Notes under the pieces: model-generated | Seen by the model: only the letters and a program-made list of their open reading frames with translations | What the model was told of the DNA's origin: nothing | Databases searched by the model: none | Source of the DNA: Aphanomyces cochlioides | Taxonomy: Eukaryota > Oomycota > Saprolegniomycetes > Saprolegniales > Verrucalvaceae | Assembly (NCBI GenBank): GCA_019828595.1 | Contig: JAHQRK010000016.1 | Span: forward strand, 558,001 to 622,000 | DNA length: 64,000 bases | Direction of reading: 5' to 3' | Shown: in pieces, positions 50,971 through 62,542 of the stretch | Numbering within the stretch: position 1 is the stretch's first letter | How the letters are laid out: every line of letters begins with the position of its first letter | Position numbers and translations under genes: made by a program

Positions 50971-53900
50971 ATGGAAGTCCTTGCCGACATTTCGGACCTG
51001 CTTGTTGATGCAATCCCAGAACCACAGGAAGATCCGTTGCAGGACTTGATCAACAGCTCCCAGCAGGCTATAGATCAGCCACAAATTCACGGGGAAGATC
51101 ATGAAGAAGCAGGTGAAGCGAGCGACCACGAGCAGAACGCGACTGTCGTGTACGAGCCTGAAATCTCCCAATGGAGCTCGTCGGAAGAAGACGAAGAAGA
51201 AGAGGAAGAGGTAAAGAAAAAGTCAAAGTCGCGAAAGAAGAGAAAGCTTGCAGAGATTATTGACGAGGAGGACTTGGAGGAAGATACACTTTTGGCGCGA
51301 AACCAAGAGAAAGAACGCGCGAAAATGTTTACAGCTGATGATACACCAACCAACTTTGGATTCACATCGGATGGATGCGTGTGCATAAATCCATTGCCGG
51401 ATGGCAGTATACCGAATGGATCATTGGGAAGCTCAGAAGCACCGGTCATCGTCCATCCCGTGATTTCCAAAGCGCTCAAGCCGCATCAAGTCAAGGGAGT
51501 TCGGTTCTTATGGAGTCATATATCCGCTGGACCAAAAGTAGGCCTCATATGCGCGTGATTTGTTGTAAGCGTACGTTTCGTAGGGATTTGGATGCATCTT
51601 GGCTGACTATATGGGACTGGGCAAGACTCTTCAAGTGATTACAACGGTGCACACCTTCTTAAACGTCATGACTCTCGATGAAGATCAATCAGAGGTGGCC
51701 AAATTCAACACGGCATTGATTTTAGCTCCTGCTATTTGCGTCAGAAATTGGGAATCCGAATTCAAGAAGTGGCTCACTCCTCGGGATCTTGCACGGATGA
51801 GACTTATGACATTGGAATCTGACATGTCAATCACGGAACGCTTGAATTCAATCATTGACTGGAATAACAGCGGAGGGTAAGTTTCTCTCCTTTCAATTAG
51901 AAGTAACTCTGAAACAGCGTCATGGTCATGGGCTATGAAATGTACCGCAACATTGTGCTCCAAGCTACTGGAGAAGAAAAACTAAAAGTGAAAAACCAAT
52001 CTTTCAAGAGTCAATTGGATGATGCGCTTACTTGTCTCTGCTCTCCCGGTCCAGACTTAATCGTTCTTGATGAGGGTCACCGCATTCGTGATGCTAAATC
52101 CAAGCTTGTGAAAGCTCTCAGCCATGTAATCAATTGCCTCAAATTCGTCATTCCTGAAAAGATTTCTAGGTGGAAACAAGGCGCCGTATTATCTTGACAG
52201 GATATCCAATACAGAATCACATGAAGGAATATTGGACCATGGTGAATTTTGCTCGCCCAAACTTTCTCGGCACCCTCCCAGAATTCAAGAATCGCTTCAT
52301 TGATCCCATTGAAAACGGCCAATTCGAAGACTCATCGGAATCCGACATTATTTTATCCAGAAAACGGACATTTATCCTCACGAAAGAATTATCGACGCTT
52401 GTATTACGTCGGGATGCCGGCTATTTGCATCGGCAGTTGCCAGCGAAGCACGAGTATGTCTTGTTGTGCAAGTTATCGCCTCTTCAGGTAAACACATATG
52501 ACGAAAGGTAACTTAAGGTCACCACAGGTGAAAATTTACAAAGCGTTTCTCCGTGAAGGGGTACCCAAGGGATCGGGGAATAATAAGATTGATGTCTTGG
52601 GTGGTTACCATATCTCGTTGGCAATTGTGAATCACCCAGACGTGCTACACTCAACACTACCTGGCAAAGAAACGACGACAAGTGCTCCGATTCAACAAAT
52701 TTCAGAAGACGTACGATCAATGGGCTAGCAATTAAAATCACCATTTCGTGTAGGTGGATAGCGATGTCGAAGCGGTCGAAGCAGTCGTTCGCACCATGTC
52801 ACATCGCCTTAGCTTTGCTGAGCCTTTGTTTCCTCCAAACTATCAAAATGGTATGACAAGAATATTCTTTGGATGCCCATGGACTGATGTCATAGGTATT
52901 GCCGAGAACTCTGGGAAAATGGTTCTACTCATGCATATTTTACGGGAATGTCGAGTCATTGGGGACCGAACAACGGTCTTCTCACAAAGTATTTCCACAC
53001 TGAATGCTATTGAAAACATGTTGAGCGTATATAACGTGTCGAAAAAGTCGTACGAAAAAATTCATGCCGTCCGCATCGACGGAAGCACGTCACAGCAAAT
53101 GCGCTTCCAAAGAATTGCTCAATTTAACGACCCTTCGGAAGATGTGGATGTCATCTTGATTTCAACTCGTGCAGGCGGAGAAGGTAAACACTCTTCAAAA
53201 CGAAGCATATACTAATTTTCAAAGGTGTCAATCTCTGCGGCGGAAATCGTGTTGTTATATTTGATGTTTGTTGGAATCCTTGCCATGACAGTCAGTCCAT
53301 GTGTCGATCCTATCGTTTTGGTCAAGCGAAACCTGTCTACGTCTATCGTTTAATCTCTGCTGGTACCATGGAGAAAAAGGTCTCGAACACCTTGCTCGAA
53401 AAATTATCTGACTGCATTTATAGGTCTATGATTTGCAAGTAAAGAAAGAAGGAGTAAGCAAGCGCGTCGTTGATAACACTGCTTTGGAGCGCAAGTTCCA
53501 AAAGGAAGACGTCAAGAAATACTTTGACATTCACGACTTTAAGGCTGCTCAAACCCAACTTTTAAAGACTGACACATCATCCATCGACATGGGCAAACCA
53601 GACTCGGATCAAGTCCTTGCTAGTGTCTTGAGCACTAGGTCGTCGTTCTTGGTATTTTATTGAGTTTGACGGGCTTTCTTAATTGCGAGTAGGTTGACTG
53701 GTTTGAGCAAGAAAGCATGTTTGAAGAAAACACGGACGAACGATGCTCCGAATTAGAGCAGAAAGAAGCTCTGAAAGAAAATGAAATGACCAAAGCTGCA
53801 CGAGGCATTCGATTATACCAAGTCATGCACGAAAATGGTAGCATAAAACGCACTATATGTCCACAATGCAATTTTTCAAATCCGGTCACTGATGAAGACC

Positions 53901-54723
53901 TGGAGGTACTCAGCATTCATTGTCACGAAGCTCCATATCAATCGATTCCTTGTAGAAAAAGTCTCTGTCGTGCGGAGAATGTGAAACACCCGTCGATCTG
54001 AGTGATCCTGATCGAATTGTCACGGTCAATAATGCCAATCATCCTGAAATTGCCCAAATGCAAGCTATGCAGCTCATGCAAGCTCGACTACGAGAGCAAA
54101 TGGCACAGCAAATGCAACAACAACAAAATGCTCTCGCATCGATGCAAAATCAAAACCCGCAAATCATGATGCCCCATGCTTCATATCCCCGTCCAATGAT
54201 GCCTTACGGCTCCTCTGCCATGACGCCCACGGCGCAACGTCCCCTTCCTACAAGGATGCTTCCATTTGCATCTTCCCGTATGTCCCACTTGATAGTGGGA
54301 AATCCTGACAGGCTCTATAGAAAACGGTGCCAACAACTATCCCACCGTGATAAACTTGGAAGGTATTTGACATGAAAGCTGTGGTGTATTGAGCTGTCTT
54401 GTGTAGATGATGATGACAGTGTTGTGCCGGTAGTTGCGCCTCCGCTTCCTCCCGCACCTCAGTATAAACCACGCAAGATTCTTTTTCTACGAAAAGGCCT
54501 TGATCGATCCATGGCCGAAGCTCTCAAAGTCAAGGCGAAGAGCCTTCTCAAGGTTGACTTTGACGTCGAACTCACCAACTACACGACGGATCTTGTGTCT
54601 GCCATGCCACTCGAGCGAGTCCTTGTATGGCTCCAGCTGCCCAGCCTCCCGAGCTGGGTAACACTGCGGCCGGTGCAGTGGCTCCAAGATCAAGTTGCTG
54701 CGAAAGACAGAGTGGATCTATAG
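50971..54723 (+). CDS. ATRX-like SNF2 chromatin remodeller
   Basis: ATG at 50971. The N-terminal region is acidic and Lys-rich ([20 protein letters not shown]). The helicase begins [17 protein letters not shown], then the Walker A exon '[20 protein letters not shown]', [16 protein letters not shown] (motif Ia), [20 protein letters not shown] (DEGH box, as in ATRX), and [20 protein letters not shown] followed by [18 protein letters not shown] with IDPIENGQ, closely following the ATRX version of this segment. The second lobe has [60 protein letters not shown] and [20 protein letters not shown] Gln/Met-rich tail follows near 54060-54200. No ADD finger is visible. The predicted role is ATP-driven nucleosome remodelling or H3.3 deposition in the nucleus. 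The last exon and stop are the least certain. Confidence 0.85.
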
Positions 54724-54774
54724 GCTTCATCCGAGGAATATCATTTACTCAAGTTATGTCATGCATCTACATGG

Positions 54775-55389
54775 TCATTGTAGCAACGAGACGATCGAGA
54801 CGACGGTTAAGGCCAGCGATGTTGTAGAGGCTCCACTCTTTGGGGTCGTTGTAGGTGCAGATGTGGTGGTAGATGTGGTGGTGGTTGGAGTTGAAGTAGC
54901 TGTAGGCTGTGGCGAAGACGAAACACTTGCATCGGTCGAGGTCGAAGGAGTGGTCGAAGGAGTGGTCGAAGGAGTGGTCGATGGATACCACACCGTTGGG
55001 GATGGTGCGCTCGTGCGCGTCGGATCAAAGTTATTGATCTCCTTGTTGTTGGCTTCGAGGAATTCCGCGAGTGTGAGTTTACTAAAGTCTTGGACATTTT
55101 GGCCCAAGTATTCGCACGCTGGGAACGATGCAAAGAGAGTCGCGAGCGACTTGTACCATGCTTGGCAACTGGCATCGGCGCTCAACTTGGCAATCGTCTC
55201 TTGCGACGTTGCTGTCGTCTCAAATAGCGAACTTAGCGGTTTGCCATTCAACGTATCAGCGGCACAGGTCGTCGCATCTGCCGACGTCAGCGTTGGCACA
55301 GTCGCGAGCGCGATCTTGCTCGTATCGCATGCCAAGAGAGCGCTGGCCGAGGCTACGACCGCCGGTGCCGCAAGTACGATCGGTCGCAT
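54775..55389 (-). CDS. Elicitin-like secreted protein with Ser/Thr-rich, probably GPI-anchored tail (204 aa)
   Basis: The start is the ATG at complement of 55387-55389; the frame is open a little further without an ATG. A signal peptide (MRPIVLAAPAVVASASALLA) precedes the elicitin-like domain starting CDTSKIALATVP, with Cys also in TTCAADTL, ASCQAWYKSL and PACEYLGQ. The domain ends SKLTLAEFLEANNKEINNFD. Only four of the six canonical Cys are visible; by order the missing ones are those forming the C51-C95 disulfide. A long Thr/Ser/Pro tail with PSTT units (12-bp DNA repeats near 54945-54985) and a hydrophobic end (LALTVVSIVSLLQ) suggest O-glycosylation and a GPI anchor. Elicitins bind sterols in oomycetes, which often cannot make them. 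PIG-G in this window serves that anchor pathway. Confidence 0.85.
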   Translation of the reverse strand: MRPIVLAAPAVVASASALLACDTSKIALATVPTLTSADATTCAADTLNGKPLSSLFETTATSQETIAKLSADASCQAWYKSLATLFASFPACEYLGQNVQDFSKLTLAEFLEANNKEINNFDPTRTSAPSPTVWYPSTTPSTTPSTTPSTSTDASVSSSPQPTATSTPTTTTSTTTSAPTTTPKSGASTTSLALTVVSIVSLLQ

Positions 55390-56152
55390 GATTACGAAAT
55401 GCAAATTGGGTTTGAAGTCATTTTCGCAAACCCCAGCACCCCAAACCCAATATTGTCACACTCAAATTTTATCTTGAAAATTGTATGCCATGATGTCACA
55501 TCTCTTTTCTCGAGCTATCAAGCGTTCACCTTTCATGTAGCAAGGGCCTTGATATGCCTTGGAGCTCAGCAGGATCTTGATAAAGAGCGCCGCCACTTCG
55601 CAGTTCCAAGCGTCGAACGTTTCATCCTTCTCTTGGATAAAGAACGAGCAGACGATCGTTTGATGGGTTTGCATTTAATAAATTTCATGTCTTTACATAT
55701 ATTAATCAAGATAGAATTAAAATTGTATTTTATTGAATGGGATCGATGCTTTGTCCCGAAGCAGCCAACCCACGAGTCGAACATTATGGGAACGAAGGCA
55801 TGAACCACGATCGATTTGTCGAAATCAAATTTGTCCCTGGAAAGAGGCAGCAGGTGCTGGTACTTGTCGAAATACACGTTTCGACTGGAACTGGTATTGA
55901 CTTCGGAGACGAAGTGGATGGATCTTGAAAGGTCACGCCCAAGATCCAAGTGCCCACTTCGATGCAACACGACTTGCCGCTGAGAAGTCTGCAGTTGCGA
56001 TGAGGAGAGCACTTTGGCTTGACAAGTAAAGGAGCCATTTGCCCATTCATGGGCGTGAAGTGTCCACACAATGCTGCATGTTCTTGTCAATTAATCGTCA
56101 CAGACTATGGTGATCAAACGAAAGAGTAGACAAGTTGCACGAGTAACAAGAC
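55390..56152. other. Gap between the two elicitin-like genes
   Basis: AACCCCAGCACCCCAAACCC at 55429-55448 is, on the sense strand of the elicitin gene, the G-rich upstream element, 40-60 bp before its ATG. Frames at 55566-56090 (minus) are open for 174 codons but have no ATG-led family match, so no gene is called. Confidence 0.45.
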
Positions 56153-56793
56153 TCAAGAAACACAGTCGACAAAGCTATTTGATGTTGCGGATGGACTTCC
56201 CCCAGCGTTCAACCCGCTCGAGGAGGATGGTGACGTTGTCGTTGCTACGGGGGACGATGCCGGTTGAGCTGTTGACGGCGGTGTATCGGTGGGACTGACG
56301 GACAGCGTCGTCGAGGGAGCCGAAGTTGTTTGGGGAGTAACTGCACTTGGTGCTGGTGAAGTTGATGGCGTTGCGGTATTGTTCGGAGGGTCCCACGTGA
56401 TTTGACTCAGGTCGAATGGTTTTGACGGATCAAAGCTTTGGATTTCTTTGTTGTTGGCGTTCAAGAAGCTTCCAAGCTCAGTAAGCCAAAGTCTTGGACA
56501 TTCTTTCCCAAGAATGTGCAAGATGGCAACGAAGTAAATGCTCGGGCCAAGGCACTCCACCACGCTTGACACGATGGCGCGGCGACCATTTTCGCAATCG
56601 TCGCATCTGAAATGACGGCTTCAAAGATCGACGAGATCGGCCGCCCACCGAGTGCGTCGGCACCACACGCTCTCCCCGCTGGCAAATTCAGAACTGGATA
56701 CGTTGCAATCGCAATCTTGGACGCATCGCACCGCTTGAGCTGTGCGTCCACCGTGACGACAATGGGCGAAAACAGCGCCACAGTGATGATCAT
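56153..56793 (-). pseudogene. Second elicitin-like gene, interrupted by a one-base frameshift
   Basis: A plausible start is the ATG at complement of 56791-56793, giving a signal peptide (MIITVALFSPIVVTVDAQ), then an elicitin-like domain with the same four Cys as its neighbour (RCDASKIAIATYP, ACGADAL, SCQAWWSALA, SCTFLGKNVQDF). Near 56461-56480 the frame stops right after the QDF motif, while the continuation (FLNANNKEIQSFDPSK and a Ser/Thr/Pro-rich tail to 56153) lies in another frame. No GT-AG pair of usual intron size fits there, so a single-base loss is the simplest reading; a sequencing or assembly error is possible. The tail lacks a clear hydrophobic GPI end. It is a tandem paralogue of 54775-55389. 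Confidence 0.65.
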
Positions 56794-57656
56794 CCATGCT
56801 TTCAACGTGACTGTTGTCGCTTTCACGAAGAAGAGCAAAAGGAAATGACCATGCACACGGTCAAGAAAAGATACCGCAGAGAAGATCCCAACGGACAACC
56901 ACTCGAGGCATTCCAGTCGACAGCCACACTTCGTCGTTGATCGCCTCCATCCTTCCTCAGCGTCGTGTTAGGCTGCGCCGGGACTTAGGACCACAAGACT
57001 TAGTCTATGGATCAAATCAATCGATCGCCATGAGCACGGCCTAGAAGTCATGAATATGACACGGCCAACAATACGAGAAACACAAGTAAAGAGTCTTGGT
57101 GTTGTCACGACAGCAAGGAAAACGAGAAGGCCAAGGCACAATCGCCAGCAGCGACGAACTAGTTGAGCGTATCCGTCATGTTGTCGGCTCAAAGGGGCAA
57201 ACCCAAGACAGCAATGTCGACCGCCAGTGTGGTATCATGGCGCGGTCATGCCTTTTCGTTCTTGGGATCTCTACTGCTCTTCCCGATACTCTCGTCGTAG
57301 TTGCTTGGATGACCGCCCGTCGCCTTCGCCATCGGTCATGCAAACTTGTGGCAAAGATATAGCAGTTGCTGAAGATGACAATTTTGGATCAAAGGTTGAG
57401 TGGAAAATGTTCCCAGCGACCCTCTTTGACAACCCCACGACGTCCTAGACAAAGCACGAGGCAAGAAGAGCAGCAAGTCAGCTCTGCTGCTCATGGCTCA
57501 TCCAGGTTTGCGCTTCCTCGTCGGTGAATCAGCGCGAGCTTTGGTTGAAGCTCACCAAGACTGGACTGTAACCGACCGGAGCAGTTACTTCAGTTACAAT
57601 CTTTGGTGGCCTCAAAATAGACAGACGCGACTGACAACGACCATTTTGGTTTTACC
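56794..57656. other. Gap between elicitin-like gene and PKG-like gene
   Basis: The region is 863 bp, divergent. An open frame of 74 codons at 56968-57192 (minus) contains a hydrophobic stretch (RLCLGLLVFLAVVTTPRLFT) but no family. Nothing else was seen. Confidence 0.4.
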
Positions 57657-60216
57657 ATGGCATCCACGACGCCTTCACATGCGGCTCCGCCCCCTCCAGC
57701 GCCGGCCAAGATCCTCCAAAATCTCTCGCTCGACTCGCCGCCTATCACGCGCCCGCCATCGCCCACTGAAGCGTCAGTTCGAGGGGCGGTCAACCGCCGC
57801 GCCCCCATCAACGACGCCTCCGTCGAGCCAGACAGCGTGGGGCCATCTAGAGCGACGCATCCCAAGAGCGCCGAGACGGTTCAAGTCATTCTGCGAGCGC
57901 TCAAGGCCCACTACCTCTTCAGTTCGCTGGGAGAGTCGGAAGTCCAGGACATCATGCACGCCATGTCGAGCGTTGAAGTCGCCGCCGACGCGAATGTCAT
58001 CGTCCAAGGCGAAGCAGGCAATTGCTTCTACATCCTTGAAGCAGGGCAGTGTGAAATCCGCGTCAATGATGTCGTGGTCGGCCAATACGTCGGTGGCGAC
58101 GCCTTTGGCGAGCTCGCGCTGCTGTACAATTGTCCCCGCGCTGCCACGATCCGAACCAAGTCGCCATGCCGCTTGTGGACCGTCGATCGTACGAGTTTCC
58201 GCAAGATTTTAGCCACGACGGCGTCGACCATGCAGCTTTCCCGCGTCCAATTTCTTCAAAACGTCGACTTGCTACAGCGGCTCAGCAACAACCAGCTTCA
58301 AAAAGTGGCCGCTGCGTTGCACCTCGAGCAGTTTGAAAGCGGGACATATATCATCAAGCAAGGCGAAGAAGGCCACACGTTCTACATCGTCGTCGAAGGA
58401 ACAGTGCGCTGTACGACGTCGTCGACGCATGATGGCAGTGAAAAGCCGCTCATGACATTGACCAAGGGGCAATACTTTGGCGAGATGGCGCTCATGCTGA
58501 ACGAACCACGCCAGGCAAACTGCATTGCCGACGGCACCGTGTCTTGCTACGTGCTGGGCCGTCAAGACTTCACGAATCTCTTGGGCCCACTGCGAAGTCT
58601 TCTCGATCGACAAATGCGCATCCGAGTCCTCCGTAGCGTGCCGCTCTTGAATTATCTCTCGGATGATGAACTTGACATCTTGGCGCATGCGCTTCGCGTC
58701 GTCGCGTACGAAGACAAGCAGCAAATCTTGCGGCAAGGCGACAACGGCGACACTTTCTTCATCATTAGGTACGAGCAGCTTCATCTTCTTGTCGTCCTCA
58801 CGGTGGTTGTCGTATTGCAGCGATGGCAAAGTCCGTGTGAACAAGAGTGGCGTTGAAATCATGACGCTCCGCTCGGGGGAATTCTTTGGCGAGCGCGCCT
58901 TGCTCAACAATGAACCGCGTGCTGCAGATTGCTTTGCGGTCGGACACGTCGAGTGTCTCTGCCTTGATCGCAGCTCGTTCGAAGGACTCTTGGGCAAACT
59001 GGAGCATATCATGGTCCGAGAAACCAAACGCCAGCAAGCAATGCAGCAACTCGCGGCGACAAAGATCCCAGTCGCGACAGCCAAAAAGTTTCGTCTTACG
59101 GTGCGTTTTTCCATCGCGGGCCTTGGCGCTCATGATGGACATCCAGGACTTGGACAAGATCCAAACGGTCGGCACGGGCACGTTTGGTCGCGTCTTCATG
59201 GTCAAGCACAAGACAACCGGCCAGACATTTGCCTTGAAGTGCATGCAGAAAGTCAACATTGTCGAGACGCACCAGCAGCGCAATGTCCTCCATGAGAAGA
59301 GCATCATCGGCGAATGTGATCATCCGTTCGTACTCAAGCTCTACGAGACGTTCACCGACGCCGACCAGCTCTACATGCTCTTGGAAATAGCTCAGGGGGG
59401 AGAGCTCTGGTCGCTTTTGTATGAAAAGGCCTACTTGGTGCCCAAAGGCCTCTGTGGTACGTCGTCGCCGCCTCCATGATGGATCAATTGACTTGATTGT
59501 AGGGGCATTTGACGCCCCAAGCGCTCGTTTCTACGCCGCCAACGTCGTCGAAGTGTTTCGCTACTTGCAAACGGTCGGCGTGGCCTATCGCGACTTGAAA
59601 CCTGAAAACTTGATGCTTGATTCGCAAGGATACCTCAAAATGGTCGACTTTGGCTTTGCAAAGCACATTCCCTTCTACAAGGGATCTCAACTTTGCGAGA
59701 AATCGTTTACGTTGTGCGGCACGCCTGAATATTTAGCCCCAGAACTTGTGCTGAACAAGGGTCACGACAAAGCCGTCGACTACTGGGCGCTTGGCTGTCT
59801 GATCTACGAGCTCATGTCGGGCCGGACGCCATTTCAACACCAAGAACAGCAGCGCATCTTTGAAAAGATCATTCATGCCAGGACTGCCCTCAAGTTCCAC
59901 TCCAAGTTTGATCCACTGGCACAAGACTTGGTGACGAAACTCCTTGAGCCAAACCCTGGTCTTCGTCTCGGTACTGTTCCTTGAGATTCTTCGTCTAATC
60001 GTTTGTGGTGTAGGATCTCTCGCGGGCGGCATGAAAGACGTCGTGAATCATCCGTGGTTCGCCAAGGTGGACTGGAATGCGCTCGTTAACAAGACGCTTC
60101 GAGCGCCGCACATTCCTGTCATCAAGAGCGCGTCAGACGTCTCCAACTTTGACAAGTGCAACGAAGCGCATGCCGTGGCCAAGTACTCTGGCCCCGACTA
60201 CTTCGATGGATTCTAA
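57657..60216 (+). CDS. cGMP-dependent protein kinase-like AGC kinase with three cyclic-nucleotide-binding domains (790 aa)
   Basis: Exons 57657-58768, 58821-59100, 59147-59456, 59503-59970 and 60014-60216 join in frame to 790 residues. A Pro-rich N-terminus is followed by three cyclic-nucleotide-binding (CNB) domains, each with a phosphate-binding cassette: FGELALLYNCPRAATI (about 140-155), FGEMALMLNEPRQANC (about 275) and FGERALLNNEPRAADC (about 405), all keeping the Glu and Arg that hold the ribose-phosphate. The kinase domain has the Gly loop GTGTFGRVFMVKHK, the Lys in FALKCMQK, YRDLKPENLMLDSQGYLKMV, DFGFAKHIPF, and the activation segment CGTPEYLAPELVL. It ends in an AGC tail with a terminal DYFDGF hydrophobic motif. 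This layout is that of PKG in alveolates and oomycetes rather than animal PKG, which has two CNBs. It should respond to cGMP or cAMP in the cytosol. Confidence 0.92.
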
Positions 60217-60614
60217 TGTGCATTCTGGTTTGGGAAAATTCCACAAATAATGCGATTTGATTGGTTGAGAAGAAGAAATAGAAGTATTTGATTGGATAAT
60301 TTAAACCAATTAAAGTTGATATATAAAATACCAAAACTTGATTGGCTAAAAATAATACTGAACGTCCTTGTTAAAAAGTCCACGGGGTGCAGGGGTTAAG
60401 ATAGTAACATGAGACGGAAGGTATTCCCAGCAAGCGAAGAAGTTGATGGCGCTCAGAGGACATGAACAACAAAGAAGATCGAGTGTATGGCAGGGTAGGT
60501 AGTGTGGTTAATTAGTAGACTCAATGTAAGCGTGGTATTTGCAGACGTCTTTCGGAGCACTGGTTGGGGTTTAAGGGTTCTGGGGGTGTAGGGGTTACCG
60601 GATAATTGGATGAG
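60217..60614. promoter_or_regulatory. DP upstream region with G-rich elements and TACCGGATAA
   Basis: GGGGTGCAGGGGTTAAG is at 60384-60400. Closer to the gene, GGGGTTTAAGGGTTC and TGGGGGTGTAGGGGTTACCG run from 60565 to 60600, passing directly into CCGGATAA (to 60606), only 8-50 bp before the ATG at 60615. The earlier part (60230-60360) is AT-rich with ATTGG words. Confidence 0.55.
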
Positions 60615-62032
60615 ATGAAGAGATCCTGGCTTGATTTTGGCATTGGCATGACGCGAAGTGCAGGCGAGCCCGAATTTGTCGCTAAGACGCCGACGGAAGT
60701 GACGAGAAAGGCGGCAGTAGCGGCCAAATCGAGCTTGATTTCATCGTCGGAAACGTCCAACTTGACCAAACCCCCTCGTGTGACCAAGCGCGAGCTCAAG
60801 AAACAAGTAGATGAAGCAGAAGACGATGATGACGACGACGATGACGATGTCAACGATGGAGGCGACGATGAAGAAGAGACAAAAGCAGATTTTCAGTCAC
60901 CCGTGATGAAGAAAGAAGCAGTCGAACCGGCGTTTGGAAGCCATACGACGCCAGCCACCCCAAGCAGTCTCCACGACGACTTCATCAAATTGATGAAAGC
61001 GCAGGGCTTGGAACGCATGGCGACGGATGCTGGCATCTTGAAAGATGGTCAATTCCGAGATCTCAAGCGAGAATGGGGAGGTAGGAAGGGTCATTGTGGC
61101 GTTATATTTATTGCTCCCCAACAGAAAGCATGAGTACATCGTCCTTTATGAGTGAAGGAACACCAGCTTCTTCGTCATTTCTGGGTGGATCTGCCTCTGC
61201 AAAGAAGAAAAAACCACGCGCAGCTGCGGGGACTCCGTTGAGTGACAAGGGAAGCAAGGGCCTGAGGCATTTCAGTATGAAGGTTTGCCAAAAGGTTGAA
61301 GAGAAGCATGTGACGACGTACAATGAAGTCGCTGACGAACTCGTGCATGAATTCGTCACGATGCGCCCCGCCGACTCGGTACTCCCTTCTAACTGCATGG
61401 CCACTCCCATCTTACTTCTCTTACCTGGCAGGTCTACGACGAGAAAAACATTCGCAGGCGTGTCTACGACGCCTTGAATGTCTTGATGGCGATGGACATC
61501 ATTTCCAAAGAGAAGAAAGAAATTCGCTGGCGCGGCTTGCCGTCAAATGCTAAGCAAGACTTGGAACTTCTTGTGGTACAGCGCCATTCCCTCTCCACCC
61601 ACTGCTTTGGATTTAGGCGGAACGGAACCAACGAGTCAAGAACATTGAGCAAAAGAAGCAACAGTTGCAAGAACTCCTTCTCCAAGTATGCTCATCCTCC
61701 CTGACGCTCTTACAAGCTCGCATCGCTTTGTGTAGCAAATCGCGCTCAAAAACTTGCATCTGCGTAATAAGCAAGAGAAGGAAAAGCCCGCGCCGTTGAG
61801 TCGCATCTCGCTGCCGTTCATCTTGGTCAATACTTCCAAGGAAACAGTGATCCAATGCGAGATGAGCGAAGACCGCCAAGACATCTTTTTCAACTTTAGC
61901 GGGCCATTTGAAATCAACGACGACAGCGAAATCCTCAAGCGCATGGGGCTGCATCGCGTCGAGCCTGACCAAGTGGCGTCGTATATTCCTGAAAAGCTCA
62001 TCCGATATTTACCAGCAGAGTACCAAAAGTAA
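60615..62032 (+). CDS. TFDP: Transcription factor DP (E2F dimerisation partner), 401 aa, five exons
   Basis: Exons 60615-61080, 61125-61354, 61432-61575, 61617-61685 and 61736-62032 join in frame to 401 residues; the first in-frame ATG is 60615. An acidic, Lys-rich N-terminus ([20 protein letters not shown]) precedes the winged-helix DNA-binding domain: [33 protein letters not shown], then after an intron [20 protein letters not shown] with [33 protein letters not shown] is near-diagnostic for DP. A coiled coil ([20 protein letters not shown]) and the DP marked-box-like segment ([20 protein letters not shown]) follow. DP pairs with E2F to control S-phase genes. Confidence 0.93.
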
Positions 62033-62542
62033 AGACTGTCTGCTGAGGTTGTCTTGCCTTTGGGTTGTGTCATACCATTCCTCATGAAATCGATGCAATA
62101 AACGTATTATTATCGAACGCCAATCAAGCAACCGCCGAGCGCTGTCTTGCTGCCACGTCATACAATCCAGCGACATTTCGCACCTGAAACTGTCAATCGA
62201 CACAGCCAGTTATGCTGGAATCGCCCTGGGCTATGGCTGACCCCATCGTTGTTTGACTAAATTGCCTTCTTTCAGCGTGTGCTTGATAGCCAACTCGGTC
62301 GCCAACGTGAGGACAACTTTGAGAGTTTGATTCAGTTGATTGTTCGCCACCGTCACTTGAAAGTTCCTTAAGCGACACCCAAAACATGGATGGAATCTCC
62401 TCCATACGTAGACTTTGGGGGGAATTGAGGGGACTACGCTACTCTGTTGTGGCCGCGTCGTGTTCCCAGTAGGTCTTGGGACTGTGACAGCAAATTCCAA
62501 TGCATTTGAACAATTACATCAGTGAAAAGCAACTCGGTAGAC
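62033..62542. other. Convergent gap between DP and GNAT genes
   Basis: The region is 510 bp. A frame at 62231-62500 (minus) has a loose protein look but no family or supporting start. No repeat was seen. Confidence 0.4.

Noticed and set aside
55566..56090. 174-codon minus-strand frame between the elicitin-like genes
   Set aside because: Its composition changes abruptly along the length, and another frame in the same place looks equally good; no motif supports either.
58272..59114. 280-codon minus-strand frame over the PKG-like gene
   Set aside because: It lies opposite exons that join in frame to a recognisable kinase; no motif of its own.
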